Shown here: piece after piece, positions 34,555-43,734 of the stretch
How positions within the stretch are numbered: position 1 is the stretch's first letter
Layout: the number at the start of each line of letters is the position of its first letter
Source of the DNA: Lunularia cruciata
Taxonomy: Eukaryota > Streptophyta > Marchantiopsida > Lunulariales > Lunulariaceae
Direction of reading: 5' to 3'
Length of the DNA: 64,000 nt
NCBI GenBank assembly: GCA_948567375.1
Contig: OX419755.1
Span: 15,009,001 to 15,073,000, forward strand
Position numbers and translations under genes: made by a program
The notes under the pieces: generated by a model
Database searches by the model: none
Seen by the model: the letters and a program-made list of their open reading frames with translations, nothing else
Told to the model about the DNA's origin: nothing

Positions 34555-35300
34555 TGTAATACCAAGGGTTAACCATATGATCTAAATGTGAAATTTGGTT
34601 TGGTAACTTCTAGAATGATGCTATACATGATGGTCAAAATAGATCAGATAGAAGTATCACCAAAAGAGTACTTCTACTAATAGAGCAGAAACCAAAATAG
34701 ACTTGAGAACCTTAGAACCAATAGCTAGACATATGATTTAAAGGTGAGAATTGGTTTCGTAACATCTAGAAGGATGTTACACATGATGGACTAAATAGAT
34801 CAGAAAGAGGTATCACCAAAAGGGGACTTCTACTAATAGAGTAGGAACCAAAATATGCTTGAAATCTTTGAAGGCAATTTCAAAGGCCTAAACGGATGAA
34901 TTAGGCCTTGAAAATGTGCAAATTCCCCCCCCCCCCCCCCAAATGGAGGAGAGGTTGGCCTTCCCTCCTGCCTGCTTTGTGTCTCATTGAGAGTTTGCCG
35001 ACCGTACCTTACGTGATTCTGAGATTCCTACAGGAAGATTCCCTAAAAGATTCCCTCCGGTCAAAGCTTGTTTGACCAACCAGATAGGACCTAGACCAGA
35101 CAGGTCACCCATCCAAGTAAGTAATCCAAGGGTGGATTTTGCTGACATGTCACCTATCTGTGTCCCTAATCCTATGGTGGAGCTTCCTTGGAGGAGATCT
35201 TCTTTGTTTATATAATAAAGAGAAGGTGCTCCCTTGGGGCATCAAATGTTTGAGTGTGCAATCTGTGTTTTCTCTCTTCTCTTGTCCTCGGAGTATTACA
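34555..35300 (+). mobile_element. Family A copy A3, 3' LTR (complete reference copy)
   Basis: This full LTR of 746 bp begins TGTAATACC and ends GAGTATTACA. The 8-bp termini TGTAATAC/GTATTACA are inverted repeats. It follows polypurine tract AAAAGGAGGGAGG (34,540-34,552). It is followed by CTCAC (35,301-35,305), a one-mismatch match to TTCAC before the 5' LTR, so the target duplication is nearly intact. It contains a 16-base C-run (34,925-34,940) and a TATATAATAAAGAG core-promoter-like string near 35,210. Confidence 0.9.
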
Positions 35301-35640
35301 CTCACCCAACACAATGATGAGGAGAAGGAGTTTGTGATGGTTTATGCTAATCGCTCCAACAATTCAGCGGAGGTAAAGTATAGTTCATATGAGGGAGAGT
35401 GCTTGGTAGTAGTTTGGGCAATAGCACATTTCCGATGTTACCTATTTGGTAACCCCTTCACTCTCATCACTAATCATCAGCCCTTGAAGTGGTTGATGGA
35501 GTCCAACAAGCTTTCAAGGAAGCTTGCATGATGGGCTCTGATTTTACAAGAGTACGATTTCATGGTTGTTCACAGACCTGGAGTGGTGAACCATAATGCA
35601 GATGGGTTGAGTAGAAACCCATGTCTCAGCCAACAGGATC
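35301..35640 (+). pseudogene. Family B copy B2, RNase H (second part)
   Basis: RNase H of B2 resumes after the nested A3 copy with TQHNDEEKEFVMVYANRSNN. It continues SSYEGECLVVVWAIAHFRCY (Glu and surrounding residues), NPFTLITNHQPLKWL and HRPGVVNHNADGLSRNP. Removing A3 plus one copy of the 5-bp duplication restores the reading frame across the junction. In ITNHQPL the usual catalytic Asp of TDHQPL is Asn. A stop lies at 35,529. Confidence 0.85.
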
Positions 35641-37114
35641 AGACCGGAGCACGTTGGCATGGTGAGACAGATGAGGAGATGGTGCCAGGTTGGCATGCAT
35701 TTGCCTTTCTGTGTATATTTTTAGAGGCTTTGGTGGTATCTCTATCAGCGCGTACAGGAGGAGTTATGAGGTCATAGATCCAAAGAGTGAAGATATTGGT
35801 ACAATTCAGCGAGACATTCATGATGATGTCTTAGTGATGGACTATCTTTGCACTGGTGTTGTGCGTGGCACAATTGGGGCCAAGGAGAGAGACCATGTTC
35901 TTCAACAAGCCAGACGGTTTAGATTGGAGTGCATATACCTTTTGCGTATATGTGAGGATGGTAGAGTGCGAGTAGTACCACTTCCACCATAGAGACCACA
36001 GTTGGTCCATCATGCTCATGAGGAGTTAGGACATTTTGGAGTAAAGCGTACATATAGCTTACTCCAAAGTCATTATTAGTGGCGCGGTATGCAGACCGAG
36101 GTACAACAATTTGTTGCCAGATGTGTGGTTTGTGATTGAGTTAGAGCATCATTCAATGCTCATATGCCATAGTTACACCCATTACCTATCATGGGATTGG
36201 GTTACCATTGGAGTTTGGACTTTGCTAGACCTTTATTGCTAACTGTGAGACATCATCGGTATATTTTGGTGATAATGGAGCACTTCTCCAAGTGGATTAA
36301 GTTGGTGGCACTTCCTGACAAGTCTAGTGAAGGGACAACTTACTCATTCTTGGATCGAGTTCTTAGTCATTTTGGTGCACCAGTTGAGGTTTTGACTGAT
36401 TAGGGTACAGAGTTCTTGGGAGAGTTTCAGGTCTTGTGTGACAAAGCTTTGATTGATCATCGTACTACATCCCAAGATCACCCTGAGGCAAATGGCTTAG
36501 TAGAGAGAGTGGTTCAGACAGTGAAGAGAGGATTGTGAAAGTATGGTTTGCAGAGAGGCCACTTGGGAGATTCGGATCTCCAATTACCTTGGTTGGCCAT
36601 GGGCTATCGGTTCAGCCGGCAAGCCTCCTTAGCATCCTTCTCTCCATACTTTCTACTCTATGGACAAGATCCAAATTTACCTACAGCCATTCATTGAGAT
36701 GCTATTGTAGTTTTGGACTTGGATGATCTCGATGTATGGATGAGTGCATGTTCTCAGCAGGCAGAGATCTTTCGGAGAGTGATGCCGATGGCCTTTGAGA
36801 ACTTTGTGATTGCTCAGCATAAAGATACCTTATGCTATGTTGCCATTCAAGGAGGAGGTTATAGACCTTTGATCTATCAATTTCATCCAGGCGACTATGT
36901 ATATCTACAACAAACAACACCGACAACACTTGATGTTTCGATAGGCCACACTATCTTGAGAGTGCGTGAGGTTTTGCCATCAAGAGTCCTTGTATTAGAA
37001 GGATGTGATGGTGTTGTTTGGAAGGATCATGTGCACAATTGTGCGCCATGCCACCTCCCAAACATTGATGGTACTATGGACCCAAGCTTGGCACTTGAAC
37101 GTGCAAGCTTAAGG
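35641..37114 (+). pseudogene. Family B copy B2, integrase
   Basis: The zinc-binding N-terminus reads HHAHEELGHFGVKRTYSLLQ (about 36,008-36,067), then VARCVVCD. The catalytic core has LDFARPLL with the first Asp (about 36,218), VEVLTD with the second (about 36,395, followed by a TAG where Gln is expected), and HPEANGLVERVVQTVKRGL with the Glu (about 36,480). The C-terminal part is a long open frame from 36,713 (MDLDDLDVWMSACSQQAEIF), including FHPGDYVYLQQ. No chromodomain is present; a PHD finger takes its place. Several stops make the whole non-functional. Confidence 0.85.
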
Positions 37115-37249
37115 TGTATGTTATGTGGCTCTTCTGGTGGAGCTGCTACTATGTTAGTGTGTGATAGTTGTTCGAGAGGATGGAATATGGCATGTATGAC
37201 TCCTCTCCTCATGGTGGTTCCTCAAGGATAGTGGTTATGTCCTAGATGT
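37115..37249 (+). pseudogene. Family B copy B2, C-terminal PHD finger
   Basis: In frame with the integrase C-terminus, the sequence shows the PHD (Cys4-His-Cys3) pattern: C-x2-C at CMLC (37,115-37,126), CDSC, GWNMAC, and WLCPRC ending at 37,249. The His ligand expected in GW-H-xxC is Asn here, and a TAG stop lies just before WLCPRC, so this copy is inactive. PHD fingers typically read histone H3 tails. In this element it replaces the chromodomain of chromoviruses as a plausible integration-targeting module (inference). Confidence 0.8.
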
Positions 37250-37410
37250 ACTTGACCTATAGCTAGTTCGTTCTTTATATGGGATTGCAAACAGGCGACT
37301 AACGATGGGGCTCCATAGCACTTGGCCTCCTGATCTTTACCCATTATAGGGTATACCATATACGTATAGTAGATGGCTATCTGGAGTTAGAGGGACCTAA
37401 CCGCCAGCTA

Positions 37411-37421
37411 GGGGGGGGAGG
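37411..37421 (+). promoter_or_regulatory. Candidate polypurine tract of copy B2
   Basis: A G-run followed by AGG (37,411-37,421) lies just after the end of pol and looks like a plus-strand primer. It is directly followed by TGTTTGTGG, not by the LTR start (TGTCATG) defined by the other copies, which is 95 bp further on. Its status is therefore uncertain. Confidence 0.45.
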
Positions 37422-38050
37422 TGTTTGTGGCACTTTAGAGTCGATGTATGACTTATGTGTGAGTTGTGCTTCTATAGTGTATGATGTTGACAAAGATGTA
37501 TATACGCACAACAACTGTCATGCCATTTGTAGTGTCGCATCTAGATTACTCTGACATTGGAGTTGTAGTGATAGTAGTTAGAGTTATTTTAGCAATTCCT
37601 CAAAGACTACTTTCCGACGGTTAGATTTTGTGTTTGGGGTACTGACTTCACGGTGGGGCCCACCGTCACTTTGCACCGTTTGCACCGTCGAGTGTGCCAT
37701 CAGTAGGACCGTTAGAGTTCAGACCTAGCTCAAGTCCAGGGGGTATACTTTTGAAGTGCAGCTCCAGAGAACTGACTTCTCTGATGTTGAACCTTCGAGT
37801 TCTTGGCTATGGTGGACAGAGGCCGGTGAGCGTCACCTGGATTCTCTATGCTTGAGTGGGTGTGGTTTGATTGTAATCAGTGTCCAATTGTTGACAATTT
37901 ATAGAGTGACAGATCAAGTAATGATCTGAGTTAAATTGAGAATGGTAAACAATCTGATTATTGTGGCACTTTAGAGTCTATGTATGACTTATGTGTGAGT
38001 TGTACTTCTATAATGTATGATGTTGTGTAGTGATGTATATACGCACGATA
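37422..38050 (+). repeat. Direct repeat of about 88 bp flanking the B2 3' LTR
   Basis: The segment from TTGTGGCACTTTAGAGTC to TGTATATACGCAC occurs at about 37,425-37,509 and again at about 37,961-38,047, with only a few differences, on either side of the 3' LTR. It is not found before the 5' LTR at 21,848. It may be the remnant of another family B copy, a larger LTR boundary, or a local duplication. Confidence 0.65.
37516..37960 (+). mobile_element. Family B copy B2, 3' LTR
   Basis: It aligns with 21,848-22,258 from TGTCATGCCATTTGTAG to AATCTGATTA, including the GAGCTC/GTTGA...CCTTCGAGTTC landmark. It is slightly longer than the 5' LTR through small insertions (for example CCCACCGTCACTTTGCACCGTT). 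The last bases CA of the 5' LTR are TT here. No target duplication with the 5' flank is visible. Confidence 0.7.
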
Positions 38051-38984
38051 TACACGTGTGACCAAAAGAATAAAGGTTTTATAATGTAAGAGAAAAGGTA
38101 CCCTGCGGGATAACAAGAAGATGGGAAGACTCCATTGTATTGTGAATGAGAAAAAACATAGAGTTACTATATTGTAAGAGAAGAAAGCGACCCATGCGTG
38201 AAAACAAGAAAAATCGAAAACCCTCTCAACCCCTCTACAAGGAAAAAAAATGTGTAAAACGGGGCTAAGTCCCCATAATATCCATAAGAAGAATATATTC
38301 TACAGCACCTCATATATCGAACCTAATATATCGAACCTATACAAGTGGTATGATCTATGAACTATACTGGAAGGGGATGCTCTCATGTGCAAGAAAAATT
38401 ATTGGAGGGGGATGCTCGAATCCTGGGTGGTGCACCATCCAGGCCAACATGCATACCGGGAAATTTTGAAGCCATAATTTGCAAGGGAAGTCACCGGTTT
38501 TCGTTCGATGGCAGGACGTGGGCTTCGCCTGCCGGGCTATCTAGAGGGATGTGGACGGAGCCTGCTGGCTCCGTCCATGTTACCGGGACAGTCGGGCCAC
38601 ACCCGGATGCTTCCATCTGTCATAGCTAACGACTCTAAACTCTTTATAACGGGGATAGGTCGACATGCTTCCCTTGACGATGTGAATCCCTCATGATGAG
38701 TTGCAGAAAGGCATCTTTTGGCTCAATGAGGCGAAACGCGTTGGACTTCCGACTAGTCCCAATTATGGCTTTCTCGATGAGCATGACATGAATCTTGAAA
38801 CACACATCCACACTAGAGTACCTTCGACTATTCTCATCAAAGGAGAAGAAATCATCCCTTCAACATGTGATTTCGTTACAGTCGAAATCTTCGAATCATT
38901 TCACTCTCAGAAACTAACTTCCATCTTTCCGTTATGTCATACCCATAAACGAAATATTTACTTTATTAGTAATCAGAATAATAA
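38051..38984. other. Unassigned segment with hairpins; no recognised gene
   Basis: Between about 38,400 and 38,700 the DNA is richer in G+C than its surroundings and contains two hairpins (separate entry). A 95-codon frame at 38,701-38,988 (starting MQKGIFWLNEAKRVGLP) has no domain I recognise. The origin is unknown; transferred organellar DNA is possible but not shown. Confidence 0.4.
38510..38577. repeat. Pair of GC-rich hairpins
   Basis: GGCAGG (38,510-38,515) pairs with CCTGCC (38,528-38,533). Next to it, TGGACGGAGCC (38,552-38,562) pairs perfectly with GGCTCCGTCCA (38,567-38,577) around a 4-base loop. Confidence 0.75.
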
Positions 38985-39075
38985 TTAGAATAGAATCAGA
39001 ACCAGAACCAGAATCAGAATAATAGAATAAGAATAATCAGAATCACAGAATCAGAATAATAATCAGAATAGAATT
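38985..39075. repeat. Simple repeat, AATCAG/AATAAT-like
   Basis: Irregular runs of AGAATAAT, AGAATC and AGAACC units fill this stretch. It is low-complexity sequence with no gene. Confidence 0.8.
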
Positions 39076-42000
39076 CACTTAGATGAGAGAATTCGACAAT
39101 GAGAACGATTACGGAAGTAAGCGTCTTTATTCACTAATCTCTTATTCTAGAGTGTACAAAGGGTTTATGTAATTTTTGCTTCGTAATTGTGAATAAGTCT
39201 GTCATCAAAATTTTGATCTAAGTATTATTGTGATTATGAGATAGACGGTTGATTTCCCAATGATATTTTTCATGATAATATGTTATTCTTTTTTTTTTTT
39301 TACTTTTTGAATGTCTTACCTTTTTTTTATACCTTTTGATGGTCTTGCGATATTTTTGCTTTTCTAATTTGTGATTTTTAATATCGATAATTATCTTTAT
39401 TCAACCACCATTTTACAATTTAATTTTATCTTCTCGTTTATCCTTTATGCTCTTAAGATTTATTTGTGCTCTTGCTCGTTTAAGGTGTGAGTTCTTAGAT
39501 ACTAACTCAACCGACATCGAAGTACACTAATGTCTTCTGACTTGCATAAACTATTTTCTTGATAGGGATGAGGTTTTGCTTAGATTAGATTTAGTCTTGC
39601 ATAAAAAATTTCTTTATAGAGATAAGGCTTTGCTTAGATTTAGTCTGTACATGTAGAATATTATAGTAACATGTGAATATGACAGTGCACTAGATATAAC
39701 GACGGTTTATTGCAATTGTGGAGTTTGCGGAGTTGAGAGTTATGAATGTTAATTTCATAATGACATAAGAAAATGAATACTTGATGCAGAGAGGTGTTAA
39801 TATCCCCACGTATTTTATAAAGGATGTGGGTTAGGAGACCAAGTCACAATGATGGACATCATTAATATGCCCACGTGACCTGTAAAGGATGTGGGTTAGG
39901 AGAAGTTATAATAATGGAGATTATATGTAAATAAAATATGTTGTTTTAGATGGGTGATTGTTCATCCGCTTAGATGGGTGGCCACTCGAATGATTAAAAC
40001 CAAACTCTTCAATGATTGTTTATCCTTAAAATATTCTCTTTATTAAAAAATATTTAGCGAACATCACAATTATGAATGAAATCGCATCGTCCGTGGCCAC
40101 CCTTTCAACTGGAGTAACTAAGTAGAAGCCCATATTTCTTCTCTACTGTAAGGCAGTTGAAGCGAAGAGATATATGGAGAGAAAACTTGTAGAAGGTGAC
40201 AAGTAAAGCAATGGCCACTAAAGTCTCAAAGTATATGGATATGCAACACGGTGATCTGTGCGTTCTAGTAGCTTTGGAATTTTATAGACGGTATCATATT
40301 GAGTTATATATATATATATATAACACCACTTACCGTACACCACTTGTAAGTGGTGTAATAGTAGGATAATAGGTAATAGAAGGATAATGATCATATTTCA
40401 TTTTGTGGCTTACTTTAATATAGTAATATAGTATTATAGATATGTAATATTAAAAAAAATTTAGATTGTGTAATCCACATAAGATAAGATCGATGACACA
40501 TTTTGGATGCTTGGTGAACTATGTAACTTACATCATTTCTATATGCCATGTAAAATAAATTAAATTATCAGTACAAGATTTTCTTTATTTTCCCACGGGA
40601 GTATTCTTTATGAGACTCGATGGATCTTCTAATCTCTTCTTATGCTGTTCACGAAAGGAATATGCTTTATAGATATGCACATCAATTAAAAAATTTGTTA
40701 CAAATGAGAGCTAAACAAAGAGTGTGTAAATTAGGTTTTTTCTCTAATATTATGGTACTTTTTAAAATATAATTCACCTATTTTATCATATTTTAAAATT
40801 TTATATACCTCAATGTTTTTGAATTTTTAACGCACATGTTGATATACCTTTATGTCCTATATATCTAATATTTTTCTGGTGCATAACCTTGTCTTAGATA
40901 TAAAAGAGTCATCTCGATAATCTACTTATTCAAGATGGTTATCCTTTCCTAATTTTCTTCAAGTTATTAAATTTAAGTGCTAGCCGAGAATAATCTCTTT
41001 TGTCAAGGAATGTTCACCACCGGATACTCGAGTAGAACTCTTCGGAGATAAATGACCTTTTTGATGATGTATATATATACATCATCAAAAAATGCTTGAC
41101 ATAAAGGGTAATAATAATAACATGGATTCATATTGACACTCCAATAGTTGGCCAAAAGACTTAACCGACCCTAAGTAACCGTGGTTTGACAAAGCAACCG
41201 TGGATAATAATTGGGACGGAGTGAGTTCATGTTGACCTGTTTATAAAATCTATTCCACATGGAAGCTGACCGATATGCCTTCTCAAGGTCTTTTTATGCC
41301 AACTTGGAAACGGTCAAATTTAAAAATACAATTCATGAAATTAACTGTTTCATCTAGCCAACTTGTTTTTTCTGCACTCCAAGACTTTGAATCAGTTTAG
41401 TCACATGCAAAGCATTAGCATACATTAAGTTTATATTAATTTGGTCGAACATGTATTCATGGTATTACCCACCTAGTTCCAATAACTGTATAAAGTCAAA
41501 ATTGAAAAATAGATACGAGTAAATTAAAATGAACATTTATGCTAAGAGAAAAGCTTAGAACATGATAAAGATGAAAATACCAATGATTGCACAAGCCAAA
41601 TTTCTCAATTCTTTTAACCAGACCACAAGAACAAAATATCTATTATCATGTTTTTGATAATACATTGAACGTGACGTGATTACTATCAGAAATGAAAATA
41701 TGATCTCATACTCCACTTTCAATTAAGGTTTTTAGAAGTGAAATTATATAAAATTGAATGGGCAAAGAAGTCTTGTTTCCTAGCATTTTGATATCCTCAA
41801 AATCTCCACTAATTGGTGGTAATTTTTCCATGTACAAATAGTATAGGATTGTACAAAATATAGTGGTGAATAAGGTTCACATGTGCTTCTCCATTGTACA
41901 GTTAGGATCATCATTTGCAGTAATAGTACTCACCTGGATATTCACTATAAACTCTGAAACTCCTAACATTTTTGAACTTTAGAGCTCAGGCTACAAATAT

Positions 42001-42190
42001 ATATCCGACCTAGTGGAATGTACGCTGTTCAATAGTAAAGAGGTGAGGTGGATGGCGGCGAGTTCTGAAGAATAATATAGTCAAGTTTTTCATTTGAATT
42101 TTGAATCGAATTTTCACTTGCATCTTCTGGAAAGTACACCAATGGCAAAGATATGCCTATGTATGTTGCTTCATTAATCCGTTAAAGTTA
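39076..42190. other. AT-rich intergenic region
   Basis: No gene is recognised. It contains an imperfect direct repeat of about 62 bp (AATATCCCCACG...GGATGTGGGTTAGGAGA near 39,800 and AATATGCCCACG...GGATGTGGGTTAGGAGA near 39,862), a TA-dinucleotide run near 40,303-40,322, and a perfect palindrome at 41,058-41,091. The TTAGATGGGTG phrase is also doubled near 39,948 and 39,970. Confidence 0.55.
41058..41091. repeat. Perfect 34-bp palindrome
   Basis: TTTTTGATGATGTATAT is followed directly by its reverse complement ATATACATCATCAAAAA. A cruciform or hairpin could form. No mobile-element boundary was identified around it. Confidence 0.85.
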
Positions 42191-42201
42191 ATCTTGATTT
42201 T

Positions 42202-42489
42202 CTATAGTATCTCCCGTGACATCTCCCGTGACATATATATATGATCATTCATATATATATATATACCAAGTATGTCATCCGCAAAGTACACGAAACACTC
42301 CATCCAAGCCAAATATTCATTTTCTTGTGCCATAGCAAACACTATGTCTCTAATAACATCATGGGTAGCTATCCTCAATCTTCCAAAATGACACTGTGTC
42401 ATGTGGACCGCCGAGACATCTAGTGTAGAACAACACTCACAAGTAAATAATGCAAATGGGTGAACCGAACATACACAATACCTCATCAC
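42202..42489 (-). pseudogene. ORF remnant resembling repeat-associated plant ORFs
   Basis: A 95-codon minus-strand frame contains CHFGRLRIATHDVIRDIVFA followed by QENEYLAWMECFVYF. The block HFGxLRIATHDxxRD...E...W is one I associate, from memory only, with repetitive ORFs in other plant genomes, possibly the C-terminal part of a retroelement protein. Its 5' part is lost. It is not a confident family assignment. Confidence 0.3.
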
Positions 42490-42492
42490 TGC

Positions 42493-42571
42493 ATAGAAAG
42501 TAGCTGTTGAATCATAATATAGAAAGTAGCTGTTGAATCAGAATATAGAAAGTAGCTGTTGAATCAGAATA
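42493..42571. repeat. Three tandem copies of a 26-bp unit
   Basis: ATAGAAAGTAGCTGTTGAAT starts at 42,493, 42,519 and 42,545, a period of exactly 26 bp, with one base difference between the first and the other two units. Confidence 0.9.
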
Positions 42572-43734
42572 TAAAACCGGGATACTAACTTCAAAGGTTC
42601 TCCTTTAAAATATTTTTTTCAGAATTAAATTGAAAAAACCTATAATTTATAATTTTCATGGTGTTAAGTTAGATTTTCCGTGCCACCATTTTAATCAAAA
42701 TTCATGAACCATAAGTGTCCACTTCACTTCCCTTCCTTCATGTGTTGTACGTGGTCACGCTACATAGTTGCTCAACTTGGTAGCGATTCGTAGTCCTTGT
42801 GTACCGGACACGGTACCAACTAGCAGAAGTTGCCGTGTTCAGTTAAAGCTTAGGTTCCCAAGGAGAGTTCCAACTGATTGGATGTTTAGCAGAGGAGGGG
42901 CCTATATAATGTGATGGGAATTGAGAGCGAAGTGTGCAATCTTTATTAGAAATCGTCTGATCGTTTTAGATCTACGCCAGGAGAGTTCTAGTTGGACCGT
43001 TCTACATCCAAAAGATGATTAAGTAGATACGATCAGAATTGGTTATAGTAACGTCGATTCAGACAGAAGTGTCTGCATTCATCTTCAATGAAGACGACTA
43101 GAACTCTCCTAGCGTACCTGTCAAGTTTAGGTGGTGAGGTTCTACTTCTCTAACATCCTTCTTGTTATGCTATCTGTGTTGCGTTCTACCTGGTTTGATT
43201 GAGACGACATGCAATTTAGGTGGGAGACTTTTGCAGCATAGTGGAAGGTTGATGATTCCGTCTGTACATGAGTTACCATGGATCGGATCGACCATGCTGG
43301 CCATGGTAGGTAAGAAGTTCACATTCGAGTCCCGCACATTGGCAGATAGATAGAGATGATTGTCAAATCTAAGGTAAAAGTTCCCAATTGCTGACATAGC
43401 TGAATAAAATCGTACTCCATGTTAAGGATGATTATCGAACTCTATTTGCCACGACCACACCAATTCCTGATCATCCTTCATTCACATGTACAGTTACTAA
43501 AATGATGAGTTTGGCTGCTGACTTATTACGACCTCGCCAAAGAGGCAAGTCTCGTCTCAAAAATGTTGGTTAGTTCTACAGAAGACTGCGTTACATCGTT
43601 GTCTGTTGATCCCAATCGTCGTATGTACAAAGAACGTGAAAGTTGATGTAGATCGTCAACTGACATATTGAGCGCAAGCCTTCCAGGGAGAGCAGAAATT
43701 CTCCAGAGTTTGATATCAGTAGACTCTTGTTTAC
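42572..43734. other. Intergenic stretch downstream of the PS1-like gene, with an inverted repeat
   Basis: No gene is recognised. ACGCCAGGAGAGTTCTAG (42,974-42,991) is matched, with one difference, by its reverse complement at 43,098-43,115, giving an 18-bp stem with a 106-bp loop. The PS1-like transcript's 3' untranslated region probably ends somewhere here. Confidence 0.5.

Noticed and set aside
37422-37430. TGTTTGTGG after the purine tract as the 3' LTR start of B2
   Set aside because: The 5' LTRs at 1095 and 21,848 both begin at TGTCA, and at 1095 the boundary is fixed by an abrupt switch from another element. Kept as an open question in the findings.
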